In this document: positions 37,431 through 48,961 of the stretch, piece after piece
Position numbering within the stretch: position 1 is the first letter of the stretch
Layout: the number at the start of each line of letters is the position of its first letter
Source of the DNA: Talinum fruticosum
Lineage: Eukaryota; Streptophyta; Magnoliopsida; Caryophyllales; Talinaceae
DNA: 64,000 nucleotides
Reading direction: 5' to 3'
Assembly: GCA_021018815.1 (NCBI GenBank)
Contig: JAITYX010000002.1
Span: 7,781,001-7,845,000 of the forward strand
The notes under the pieces: model-generated
Told to the model about the DNA's origin: nothing
Database searches by the model: none
What the model saw: only the letters and a program-made list of their open reading frames with translations
Position numbers and translations under genes: made by a program

Positions 37431-38457
37431 CTGGAGAGGGAGAGAGAGAAGAGAATCTACAGCCGGCCGACCATGCTTTCTGCGTACTTCACTTTCGGTA
37501 GCCCTCCAGCCGACTTTTGCCCAGTCGGGGGCCTTTCACCCCTGTCCTAATAAACTTCCTGTTTGACCCTCCCCCACCTCTGATAACTACGTGCAGATCT
37601 GTCCTCACTATTTTTAACTCCCATTTCACCCTCAAACCACATTTTCTCTCTCCTCTCACTCCATTGAATCTAATCAAAAGCTAGCTGCTTTTCTGTTTTC
37701 CTCTCTTGAACTCGGGCTGTTTGATGATTTGCTTCTGATAAAAAAGACTATTTGCTTTCTAGGCTTTTGTTTTCTCCATTGATCATGTAAGAATTTACAG
37801 CAAATTTCATCTATTTATATCGCTTGCTCGCAAATTTTGATTTGTCTTGTCTTTTTCATTTGATGTTGATTGTTGATGTTGGTGATGATGATGATGATTG
37901 CGAAGATGTACTGTTATGGTAGATGGGTTGTGTTCAATTTTCAATTTTTCCTTTTTTTTTTTTTTTTGCTTCTTGGATGGCTGCTGATCTTACAAACTCT
38001 TGGCCTTCTCATATTCAAAGTTTGAAATTTCATGGGTCAAATCGATCCTTTCTTAGAGCTTTTATTTGGCATGTATTAAGATTTAGCTTTCAACGTTGTT
38101 TCTTTTTGAACAACTTTCTGTCATCTATTCATTTGGTCATTTTTGGACTTCTAATCTTTGCTTACTGCATTGAGTTAAAGCTAATCATCTCCTTCCGCAA
38201 TTTTGGGATATTGTTTGATGATTCATGTCTTAGTGATACCGAAATGCACCTGTTACTGTTTTATCAAGATCGCCATCTTTTGTCCTTTTAAATTACATGA
38301 TGAATAGCTTATTTGATGTTGTTTCTTTCTTTATTCAGCCGATAACGTGCCTCCATATTGCATCTGGCTCCCCATTTTCAGCTCGAGAGGACTGGGACTT
38401 GACCTGTTTCTGTCATCTATCTTGCTTGGTGCATATGATTCAGTAATTTGCTGTGAC
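37430..38457 (+). promoter_or_regulatory. MYOB leader with leader intron
   Basis: A leader exon appears to end CAT/GTAAGA, with the intron from 37787. The acceptor TTATTCAG ends at 38338. The coding start is the ATG at 38458. The (GAT)n-like stretch near 37880-37900 and a T-run near 37955 lie in the intron. Confidence 0.5.
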
Positions 38458-41400
38458 ATGGGTGGAAGGGTTGGATCATCATTGGATTCTCGAAAACCTC
38501 GTTTGCCCTTTACAACAGCTTTGGCATCAGCTCTTTTTGAATGGCTGCTCATGTTTATGCTGATTGTCTACGGCATATTTGGATATGTAATCACAAAATT
38601 TGCCCGTTATTGTGAATTGCCAGTTCCTTGTTTGCTATGTTCAAGGATTGATCACATTTTAGGCAGTGAAAGGGTTGGATTTTACCGAAATATGATATGT
38701 AAAGATCATAAGTTGGAACTTTCATCCTTAGTTTTCTGCCATTTTCACGAGAAGCTGGTTGATGTTCGTGGTATGTGTGAAAGCTGCCTCTTCTCTTTTG
38801 CTACAAAAGATAAATCCAATGCTGAAACTTACAGATTGCTTGTTGGTAAATTGGGGGCAGAAGATATTGGTGGTTTCGAAGAGGATTCATTGCTTGATGA
38901 TCCTATGCCTACTAGCTCTAGCATGAAGCATTGTTGTTGTTGCAATGAATTGTGGACCTCTAGACACCATGCCCAAACGTTGCTTCAAACAAAGTCTATT
39001 GGGTTTGATGGTGCTGATCTTGAGCTCCCTCTGAGCCGAGAGTTTTCGGGGAACAAGGATGACTTGAAAAAGGAGGTGAGAAGCCCACATCAGTCAGCTG
39101 AAACAACTCAAGTTCAAGGAAAGACAGAAGATTCACCGGTTCATTTTGGATACTCTGAGCTAAAAATTAACTCTGACTCTGACTTGTCTGATAATGAAGA
39201 CACAAAAGCATTGATTTCCGATGATCCTCTGAGGGATATAATATTAGAGTCCACACCGATGGAACCCTTCATTAGCATGTCTGATGATGATAATGCCCGT
39301 GACAAGCCAAGTGATCTGGACGTTTTGTCAAGGGAACCTTCACAAACATTATATCAGGTTCAATCTGACATCATCCAGCCCCCTGTTAGCCCAATTATAG
39401 CACCTGCTTCTGCTATTGGCCATGGGTTAGAAGAGCTCAATTGGCAGGAAATCGATCAGAAAATTGACCCATGTGCATCAACGGACCCTAAAAATGTTGT
39501 TCACGCTATTGGACCATTGAAGGCTGGCAATGCATCTATTGAAATCTCACCAAATGAATGTCACGCTATTGAACCATCAAAGGCTGGCAATACGTCTGTT
39601 GAAATCCCACCAAATGAATGTAAGTTGGAAATTTCATCTGTGTTTTTCTCAACTTCGCCCTCCCTTGGCATGGTGTGACTTTTTTGCATATTCAGTGAGG
39701 TGCGATGATGCTAATTTGATAAGGGCAAAAGAGGTAATTATCATTAATAGAGATTCCATATGGCATAATGAAAATTCTTACAGAATTACAGGTCTACTAT
39801 CTTTTCGCAGAACAGCTAACTGAATCATATTCAATCACACTTCAAAACTATGATTTCATTACTGCCATTAGCCTTCTTCAATGACCTCATCTATGTTCGA
39901 GGAAAAGATATTTAGTAATTATTCTGAGGTACAAATCATATCATATGATAGCTCACATATACAACCAACTTAAAGGCCCCATAATTTCAACCTAGTTACC
40001 AAAAGAATCCTGTGTTATGTGCTAGAGAGAGTCCCATAACGAGCTCCACATGGAGAGACCAGCGATAATGATCCCATTAATGTAAATACTAAAAGCAGAA
40101 CCACAGTAGAAAAAGGAAGTCTAGAAGGCGCTTAGCATCAGTGAATGGGTGACACCCTGTAAGAGAAACAGAGCAGAGAGAACAGAGGGAGGGAGAAGAA
40201 GCTAGGTGATGCGTGGTCGATACTATTACCATTTTCATTGTGTCGTCCCACCAATGCCTCAATTTGACTTGTGAAATGTTCAGGGAAAAAGAATCAGCCC
40301 TCTTCTATCCATGAAGCTCAAAAGGAAAAGTAAATTGCCTGCTTGTGGCATTACCCCTTTAGCATACATCATCATGGCTTAATTGCTTTCATCTGACTTG
40401 AAAACATTTCTCAACCTGGATTGAGGTTTTTGGACGCTCATTATTTGAAATGTCTCACTTCTGATGATGATTACTTTTAAGAAACAGAACAACACAAGAC
40501 ACAATGTAAATTTTACCAATTAGAGACAAACTAGATTTTTAAATATAGGGTCTAATGCAATTAACCCCTCTGCAATTAGCTCTTGGGGTGTGGATTTGGA
40601 GTTAGGAACATCTTTGTCTGCTGTTTTTCAGTCAATACCTTCAATAATATTTCTAGTTGGTCCTGATTTATTTTGAACCATGCCATCTATGTTTCTCCTG
40701 CAGCAGACATTCAAGGAGCTGCGGACATTCTGGAAGCTGCTGTAGTTCAAGTCCAAGAAACTGAGATAACTCAGGAGTCTGAAAGTTCAAAAATTACTGC
40801 TGATCTGAACAGTTCGAAGATGAGATCTGATCATAATGATGGTGGCTTGCAACTGCAAATACCAAGTTTGGATCTTGTTGATGCTTACAAGCTAGCTGTC
40901 AGCAGCAGGGGGAGGCAGTTATCTAGCAAGCTGTCAGAACAGCTAGCTGGAAAGGAATCTCCCAGAATTAGTGGAGATTTAAAGCTGTTGCTATCACAAC
41001 TATCTCGAGGAATTGAGTCTCCTGCAAATGACATAATGAGCCCTAGGATTTCCAGAATTTTTGATGAGTTAAAGACCTTTGACGCTTCTGGCTCTATAGG
41101 GATGAAATTACTCCAAAAGAGATTCTCGCTTGAAAGAAATGATTCTAGGTCCTCCCTTGATAGAAACGAGTCTGGATTTGAGTCTTTGGACATTAGTACT
41201 GTCAGCGAAATTGAAGGAGAAAGTGAGGTTGATCGTTTGAAACGGCAGCTAGAGCATGATAAGAAGTTCATGACCGCTTTAGTGAAGGAGTTGGAGGAAG
41301 AAAGGAATGCTTCTGCTATTGCTGCAAATGAAGCAATGGCAATGATCACAAGATTGCAGGAAGAGAAAGCTGCCCTTCAAATGGAAGCCTCTCAAGGGCT

Positions 41401-42130
41401 AAGGATAATGGAAGAGCAAGCCGAGTATGACATGGAAGCGCTAGATAAGTTAAATGAACTTTTGGGGGAGAAGGAAAAAGAGATACATGATCTAGAAGCG
41501 GAGCTTGAGTATTACCGTACCAAGTATCCAAATGAGTTGGGGAATGAAGAGGAGTCTGTTTCAGATGCAGGTCAGAGTGAGAAATTTACAAGTGATCCAG
41601 ATCACTCTAACAGAGAGAGCTTTGATCAAAGTGTAAATTTGGACTTAGTAGCAGAAAACGGCGAGATTAATGCAAAGCATTCATTGTTGGAAACTGAAGA
41701 TGAAAGGGAATATATTTCTCGGTGTTTACATAATTTGGAGAAGCAGCTTAGCCTTCTTTCAAGCAACACAAAATACAGAGACTTGAACAATGGAGATCAC
41801 TTAGATAAGCAGGAGGAATCACATGATTCAGAATTGCTAGAAGAATATCCTCAGATGAAGGGAAAAGATGCCAGCAGTGATGCTCTTTCGCAGAAAGATG
41901 TTGTATCTAAAGGAAGCCTCTATAAGGAACCTGACGTAGTAGCTCTTGGTTATGAGTTATGCAATCTAACTGAGAGATTAAAAGCTATTGAAGCAGACCA
42001 GAGTTTTCTTGAGCGTGCTATTAACACGCTTAAGAATGGAGAAGGAGGACTTATACAGGAGATTGCTTCTCACCTCCGGGAATTACGAAGGATTGGGATC
42101 AGACGAATTCAAGCTTTGCCTAAAGATTGA
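38458..42130 (+). CDS. MYOB: Myosin-binding protein with GTD-binding (DUF593) domain
   Basis: Two coding exons, 38458-39619 and 40704-42130, join in phase (T/CA) for 862 residues. I start at MGGRVGSS rather than 37 codons upstream because the membrane anchor follows at the family's usual distance. Layout: one N-terminal transmembrane helix (about 27-48), a Cys-rich module (C52, CLLC at 58-61, then CKDH, CHFH, CESC), a long acidic disordered middle, the GTD-binding coiled coil (about 560-665, RLKRQLEHDKKFMTALVKELE to YYRTKYP), and a C-terminal coiled coil. Known role: MYOB1/2-type proteins anchor class XI myosins to vesicles by binding the myosin globular tail; maize FLOURY1 is a relative. A myosin XI gene lies downstream on the same strand. 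Which MYOB subfamily member this is cannot be settled by eye. Confidence 0.92.
39502..39621 (+). repeat. In-frame 60-bp tandem duplication at MYOB exon 1 end
   Basis: Two adjacent copies (39502-39561, 39562-39621) encode HAIGPLKAGNASIEISPNEC and HAIEPSKAGNTSVEIPPNE plus a split codon. The splice donor T/GTAAGT uses the last GT of copy 2; the equivalent GT in copy 1 is followed by CACG and is not a good donor. Confidence 0.85.
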
Positions 42131-45100
42131 TATCACTTTAGTAAAAAGGTGAGTGCTATGATCAATTCCCTTTCTGACTTTAGTTTTCAGTCTTACTTGT
42201 ATGTGGGACACTTTTGGCTGGATTATGTATGAAATGAGTTACAAACTATTTCCATCTGTCTCAAATTCCCTTAAGGTCGAGACCAGCTGCATATATGCAC
42301 TCTTGCATGGTGATATGCTAGTTGGATTCATCTTGCGTATTGAATACTACTGCAGCTAAGCTACTACTGATTTCAATTTTCCTTGTATATCAGAGTTGAA
42401 GCCAGATATTTGCTAAATTAGCATCCTTTTTGTAGGTGCCTTTTGTTACGAAGATATCCTTTTCCTTGTCCAAAGGGGGAGGGGGCTTGGAAATATTGCT
42501 GTATGGATAAAATTTTTATTAGAAGTCTCTGAAGCCTGTGACATTGTCGCTTTAGTATCTGTGGATTCAAGTAACAATATCATTTCATGAGATGCCAATT
42601 TGCTAAAGATGATAATCTTGCAGAATGGTGATTTAAATAGAAGACCAAGAAAGCATTTTCATGTTCATTCAATTTTTATGGGGATATTTTATAAGTAGAA
42701 CGTGCCAAATCACATCCACTTTTCATGAAAAAAGGAAAAGCAAAATTAGATTCAGATGTCCTCATTCAAGGTAAAATAGAGGTACACGTACATCAGTCCT
42801 ATGCACAAAAGAGTGTACTGGCTACAACCTCCTTTATTGCCTTTTGGCAAACGATACTGCATGATTCACTAATCTGTGTTTACATTGAATTTCGAGCTTA
42901 CTTGCTCTGGTATAATGTTTAACCCTCCAAATTCGTGGGTATAGTTACTTTATCATCTATAAGCTAGGGTTAAATGATTGAATCAAAGCTTGAAACTGAA
43001 GATTTATACCACTTGTTTGTTTGGTGATCCTAGCTCTGATACAATTTCTTCAGTTAACCGTACTAAGATAAACAGAATTAAGATCTCTCAGTACCATTTT
43101 CTTCCATTTGCTAAGTAGTCGAATGCCCTGCATTTCCAAAATGCTGGTAGTACAGAAATAAGGGCCGCTTGCCGTACCCATCTCAGCTGTGAAAATTGAA
43201 AACGTTTATGCTGACTCTCTGCCATCATTTTTGTTTTCACTATTGAATATATGTTGAGATTAGAAGAGATCAGTGAGGGTAGCCACTTTTGCCTTTCTTT
43301 TCCTTGATCAAATTTAAGTCGATTTCTCTCATTCCACTCGGAGATTTACCTCTTTCCCTTCATTCTAAATAGGAGGAAATTTACACTGAAAACATGATGA
43401 CAGAATAGAAACTTACTGCTGCAGCAGCAATACTTCAGCCCTGTATTGCCAATATGTGATGCCATAAGTTCATTCTTCCTTGGGATGTATTTTTCCACCC
43501 TTTTCCCCTCAAGAGAAAATACTATACTATAAGTACAAGAATACAACATTGCCAACTCCTGGAAGGTTTTGTGTCTGTTTCATTTTTCATGATCATACAT
43601 TCATTTATTTATTCTGGATTCAAAGTTGTATTAGTTTAGATGTGAAGTAATGGGCATGCAAATGTTGCCATCTCTTATCTTTCAGGTTTCGGTAGGAGAG
43701 ACATGTCATACTCCAGACCGAAGTGATGCTTCATACGAAAAACATTCGAGACATACAAGCAATGCAGCACCAATTTGCTGATAACTTTCTCTGGCCTCTC
43801 ACCTCTCGGTTTGCAAATTCCACTAATTTCACTGTGTGCATTAATCTGTTTTCCATCTACCCACATCTTGTTTCGATTTTTGTTAATTGTAGTCAAGTGT
43901 AGTTAGGAAGAGGAGATGAATGGCGGGTTGCATTATCTGCTTCTTTTTGGTGTAATGTAAAGTAAGAAGGCTACATAAAGGGTTGACTACTTGCCAACCT
44001 GCCCTGTATATTATGTCAAAAATGTTACTGTAGAAAGAGTGATTCTTGGAAGTGCATAACCTCTTCTCTTTTGTCCAGCTTGATCTTTCACTTTTTGATT
44101 GCTTTCCTTCAGGGCAATAGAATATAAATGATTAGCTCAACTCAATCACCCAATTTTGGATTAGGATTAAAACTTCCTCCAAGTGATGGACCCTTCGTTG
44201 TGAGATGGTATGTTCACTTTTACGTGAAGAAATGCCTTGTGGAGAAATTGATTAGAAATGTTCAATTGCTTTTCCCTCATGAGAATATTACACTATAATA
44301 TAGAAAATTAAACATACAACCAAATAACAAGGCTTTCTCTTGCAATTTAAGTAACTAATACTCCTTTCAAACAATGGTTGTGATGCTGAGATAACTGAGT
44401 ATCCTTCGTTCATCCAGTAAGAGGGATTAAATAGAACAAAATTTACTTGGTGGTAGAGTAGTGGAAAAACTTCTTTCTTCCGTATTTACACCTTATCACC
44501 ATGGAATAATATTTTAGCAATATGAAGAATTGAAATCTTAGGTCAAATATATATGGATTGTATGAGCCGTCTAAACTAAAATAACAGCGAACAAGCACTT
44601 TAGATTTTTATAATTAAGAAAAATTGAATTTTCTTTTTAACGTGTAGCCCTAAAAGTAAAATAAGTGTTGGAATGCTAACAGGTGTCTATTATTGAATTT
44701 TTCTGAATGCTTACTCATTACACTGATGTATTACTAGTGAATTGACATAACGAACTATAAAGATAAATATTTATAATAGGATATATATCTCGTCTTTTAC
44801 AATAAAAATACTTTGAAATTCCTAAACATCACATGCTTTTCCCTTTCTCTGCCATCTCTCATTTGCCCATGTTACATTTTCTTTTTAACTCCAACTCCCA
44901 CGTTGACGTGGAAAAGATATATTACGTGTATTTTTATTATTATTATAGTCTTTCTATGATTAACTACCTAAATTTAATTATTATTAGGATTCTCTTCCCA
45001 TTTTATTCTCAAAATTAGTTACCCACGTCTCTCTCTCACGTCGGTCTCTTCAACTCCTTGTGATTTTCTCTCTCCACCGGCTCATCCTCGCTAACCTCTC

Positions 45101-45500
45101 TCTCACGTCGTTTATCCTAACGATTTTCCTCAATGGTCTGTCTAAATTTCGACTAGTAGACTCTTCTCTTTCGTCTTTTTAGCGAAAATCGTCAATCCTC
45201 ACTCAATATTTAGCAAAAGCTGTCAATCCTGTTTCAAATTCGGTGGTAATTAGCGATTGAGAAATGAAGCAAAGCGCAAACAATCCGCTACATCGGGAAA
45301 AGAAAAGGTATAATCTCTTGTGTGGTGAAATATACTTCACTTTAGTTAATTTACATGTATAAAATGAATTTATTTCAATGATATCTACATTGTATGGTGT
45401 TTTTCATCAATTCGATTATTTTCCGTAATATTTGACTCTGTGTGCTAGTATGAGGTGTGGGGTAAAGGTTCATACATACATAAATAATTTTTTCAACAAC
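42131..45500. other. MYOB 3' region and intergenic DNA
   Basis: A GTGAGT donor at 42149, with a CTTTCAG acceptor near 43685, suggests a 3'-UTR intron; this is inferred. Beyond about 44050 the DNA is AT-rich. A CT-rich patch at 45005-45110 repeats CTCTCTCACGTCG twice. No further gene is supported. Confidence 0.45.
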
Positions 45501-45505
45501 AATAG

Positions 45506-45784
45506 TTGTATTGTTCATCCACTAATACTCTTTATTCATTATTTTATAGTATTTTGTTCATCAAAACTTTGGTTGTAATGTATTTGTTCATTCTCCTAAG
45601 TTAAAATATTTAACTATAAAATTTTGATTGTTCACTGTCTTATGTTGTATTATTCATCCATAGATACTTTTTGCTCATTGTTTTAAAGTATTTTCTTCAT
45701 CAAGATTAGGTTCTAAAATATCTGTTCATTTTTCCTATGTTCAAACGTTCAACCATGTAATTTTGATTGTTCATTTTCTTATGT
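45506..45784. repeat. Tandem duplication, period 139 bp, GTTCATT-rich
   Basis: The unit starting TTGTATTGTTCATCC (45506) recurs as TTGTATTATTCATCC (45645), with matching internal words (ATACT, AGTATTTT, TTCATCAA, TAATTTTGATTGTTCA, CTTATG). A partial third unit follows to about 45845. Non-coding. Confidence 0.75.
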
Positions 45785-46101
45785 TAAGTTGTTCATTGTA
45801 AGAAAACTGTTTGTTCATTATTTTTGACTTTTTGTTCATAAATATAGTTGTTAATTATTTATGACAATAATAACCAAATCTTTCAATTGCGGTAGACGAG
45901 TAACCTCAAACACAGATTGTGAGTCTACTCAAATTAAAATTGCTAACAAGGAAACATGTTCAATTGAGAAAGATTATGATGATGAGCATAAATTATTGTG
46001 AAAAAAGCAATTCATCATTCGGAAATAGAATAAACTTCATGAGAAAGACCAACCAAAGAAACAAGTGCATTTCACTCGAGATAGTGTTTATTTATTCATA
46101 A

Positions 46102-46485
46102 TTGTTCATCAATAGCCTACAATTTGTTGATGTACATATGCTTATTTTGTTCATCTGTGATGATATATTTTGTTCATTGTAGAAGGTCGATTTGCTCAAT
46201 GAAATATATATATTTGTTTATTTGGAGCAAATGAATTGTTCATTGAAAATATTAATATTTGATTAATTCGAGACAAATAATTTCATATTGACGATTTGTT
46301 CATCGAGTAGTCTATAATGTGTTCATATACATATGCTTATTTGTTCACTGTGATAATATATTTTGTTCATTGTAAAAGGTTAATTTGCTAAATGAAATAT
46401 AAATATTTGTTCATTTGGAGCAAATGAATTGTTCACTAAAATATATATATTTGATTAATTCAGAAAAAATAGTTTCATATTGATT
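46102..46485. repeat. Tandem duplication, period 194 bp, GTTCATT-rich
   Basis: TTGTTCATCAATAGCCTA (46102) and TTGTTCATCGAGTAGTCTA (46296) start two long, similar copies sharing ACATATGCTTATTT, GATATATTTTGTTCATTG, TTTGGAGCAAATGAATTG, TTGATTAATTC and TTTCATATTG. The same GTTCATT word dominates the 139-bp array upstream, so both may belong to one repeat-rich element spanning about 45280-46500. Confidence 0.75.
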
Positions 46486-46489
46486 GGAT

Positions 46490-47190
46490 AACAATTACCC
46501 GTGAACAATTATCACACAAGTTGTTTACAAATATGTATGACCTAATGAATAAGTCAATATGATTTATGAACACTTGAAGTAAAAAATGATATTTTCTTAA
46601 AAATATAAACTGAAATTTATCATGTGATAAAAGAAAATTAATCAAAAATCGGATAGGATAAATCAGTTATAATAGGATATTCTGATTTTTTTTTATTTTA
46701 AGAGAATAATGTGTTGAAAATAAAAAATTAAATTGATTACAGTAGGATAAATCAATTATAATAAGATATTTTAATTTTTTTAATTTATCTTAAAAAATAT
46801 ATTGACAACTTTTAAATGATGTGGCGTCCGGAACACAAGGTACATAAGAATTTGCGTAAATTTGCGTAAATATGCGTCTGTGTAGTGTGCAAATGGTATC
46901 AGAACCATCAAAGTACCATTCTTTAAATTTTTTATTAAATAAAAAAGCTTAGAAAGATCCAGCTGGAAAATCCACGTCAATTGCAAAAGAGTCAAAAAAC
47001 CCTTGTGCACCAGGTCCCTCTTAAAAGTATCCGTTACCCCCTTGAACGTTAAGCCCCTTACCGTTGTGTGTTCCACCTATTTAAAATTTCAAAATCACAA
47101 TAAAGTAGTACTTCCTAGAGCATGCATGACAGTGACCCGTCGTCTTCTTTCGTTAAGGAATCCAATTCTTCCAGAACACACTCTCATCCC
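46490..47190. other. Intergenic, upstream of small membrane-protein gene
   Basis: AT-rich to about 46800, then a short repeated GCGTAAAT word (46853-46876). No coding region supported. Confidence 0.5.
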
Positions 47191-47194
47191 TTTC

Positions 47195-47200
47195 TATAAA
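47195..47200 (+). promoter_or_regulatory. TATA box of small membrane-protein gene
   Basis: CTATAAAG in a CT-rich setting, about 170 bp before the ATG at 47368. Predicted start near 47225 gives a leader that contains the CT microsatellite. Confidence 0.55.
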
Positions 47201-47251
47201 GCACTTCATCTCTTCCTCTTTCACTATCATCTCTGCCTTCAATTGCCATCA

Positions 47252-47254
<3 letters not shown>

Positions 47255-47328
<74 letters not shown>
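47255..47328 (+). repeat. (CT)37 microsatellite in 5' leader
   Basis: Seventy-four uninterrupted bases of CT, followed by TCTGTGTCTG repeats, ending about 20 bp before the ATG of the small gene. CT-rich leaders are common in plants; this one is unusually long and pure. Confidence 0.95.
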
Positions 47329-47336
<8 letters not shown>

Positions 47337-47367
47337 GTGTCTGTCTGTGTCTGTCTGAAAGTACAGG

Positions 47368-47577
47368 ATGGGGCTAGTGGTGGTAATATCTCTGCCATTG
47401 ATATTGTTCTGCTTGCTTCTCGGAATCGGGTGTTACTTCCTTGGGAGGAAAAGGGGAAGAGAAGAAGCTCGATCTATGGTATTTGGAGCCCCAGCCCCGC
47501 CACCGGGTACCGTTGGATCCTTCCCCAATTCCCCTGCTCCTCCTGCTTTCACGAAGCCAGCTGATACCCATGTTTGA
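47368..47577 (+). CDS. Small one-pass membrane protein, 69 residues, function unknown
   Basis: Single-exon frame MGLVVVIS to KPADTHV. Residues 2-27 are a strong hydrophobic helix (VVVISLPLILFCLLLGIGCYFLG), followed by a basic stop-transfer RKRGREEAR, so it likely sits with a short N-terminus outside or lumenal and a soluble Pro-rich C-terminus (APAPPPG, PAPPAF) in the cytosol. A TATA box, CT-rich leader and AATAAAA signal near 47728 frame it as a real transcription unit. The pattern resembles uncharacterised small proteins seen in many eudicots. I know no assigned function and see no motif that gives one. The overlapping frames at 47337 and 47441 are shadows. Confidence 0.75.
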   Translation: MGLVVVISLPLILFCLLLGIGCYFLGRKRGREEARSMVFGAPAPPPGTVGSFPNSPAPPAFTKPADTHV

Positions 47578-48123
47578 AAATAGAGTATTTTTTGGTCAGT
47601 GTATTATCATATATAATGTTCAATAGAACAAAACCCCACAGAGCTGGGAGATGGTTTAATTTACTGCAATTGTGATACTGCAATTATGTACCCTTGTAAT
47701 TAATTTGATTTGTTTTTTGTAAAATGAAGCAATAAAAAAGGAACTTTATTTGAATGATTTCAATGAGGAGAGATTTTTAATCGCTCAAATTTTAGCTCTT
47801 GAATTGCTGTTAGTTGAGTTGGTGATGATTTGGGCAATATAGTTAGTTAAGAAGCCTCTTTTCTCAAAACCTATTTGCAGCTGAAGAGTAGAATCAGTAG
47901 ATGGTTGAAAGAGATTTGAGGCCAAAAGGGGGTTGGTGTTGGATTTCACTCAGCCTCTCAGTCCATCATTAATGAGTTTCAGGGAATTCTACGTTAAATC
48001 TTGTATTTTGGAGTTTGATTCCCATTTTTGGTTTTTGAAAAAAACAATTCATTTTGTCAAATAAAACATAATTGTAGCAGCACAGAGGATGTTTGGGAAT
48101 GAATAAAAATGAACACAAAAACA

Positions 48124-48148
48124 TGCGGTGAGCGTGGATCGAACACGC

Positions 48149-48191
<43 letters not shown>

Positions 48192-48196
48192 CCCGC
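48124..48196 (-). tRNA. tRNA-Phe (GAA), nuclear
   Basis: 73 nt on the minus strand. The acceptor stem GCGGGGA pairs fully except for a G-U-type end; A box TAGCTCAGTTGG, anticodon loop CTGAAGA with anticodon GAA, and B box GGTTCGATCC-like GTTCGATCC are intact, ending CACCGCA. No intron. A T-run terminator follows at 48121-48117 and a CAA motif lies just upstream (minus), as usual for plant tRNA genes. Matches the canonical nuclear plant tRNA-Phe, not the organellar type. Confidence 0.96.
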
Positions 48197-48961
48197 AAGT
48201 TGATTAATAATTGTCCCAAATAAATTTATTTTAAATATATTTGCCTTTCATTCTTAAATTTCAGTAAGAGGCTGAGATTAGTGTTTGGAACTTCGACGGT
48301 TAATACCAGAGTTTTCTAATTTTTTTTTAAAAATGAAAATACCAGAGCTTCATCATAACGAAATTTTGTTGTCCACACTTGATTCAGAAGGAAGATGATC
48401 AAGCCAAATACTGTTTACGCGCCATGGCGCAAGAGAGCAATCGAGAGAGAGAGAGAGAGAGAGAGAGATGATTAGCAGCCACAAATGCCCTAAGAATCGG
48501 TGCCCATGTATAAGTTATGAGCAATAGAGAGAGAAAGAGCAATCGAGCGAGCGAGCGGAAAGAAAGCGAATTTATCGGACTAATTGCGGAATTTCACTTC
48601 CACAAGCCAAACCCACATTGTCGAAGAGAGAGAAAATCTGTCAAGCTCCAAGCCCACCTCCAAATCCAACCAACAAGAAAAAAGATGTAGGTGTTCGTCA
48701 ATCCTGGGGAAAAAGTTTTTGGCTCTGTGGTTGAAAAGTTTGCAAAAACATCAGTTGTTCCTACGACAATAAGCTGTAATTTTCATGATTTAATGTCAGA
48801 ATCCCCTTGCCTAATTCAAGGAGTCCTCTTCTCTACGGCATGATTCGGGGGTTTCGAAGATGATGGTAGAGGTGAACGTTGAGAATGTGAATTTAAACTC
48901 CGGCGACATTGCCCTGGATAGCTAATTCCCGGGGTTCACGACAGGCCTTTGAATCCCAAAA
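48197..48961 (+). promoter_or_regulatory. Myosin XI promoter and 5' leader
   Basis: Contains a (GA)13 tract at 48443-48468 and further GAGA/GAGCGAGC runs to about 48560. Several upstream ATGs exist, none opening a long frame. The leader runs directly into the first coding codon at 48962. Transcription start not determined. Confidence 0.4.

Noticed and set aside
47003..47377. 124-residue ORF with a long Leu-Ser repeat
   Set aside because: Translation of the (CT)37 microsatellite; not a protein.
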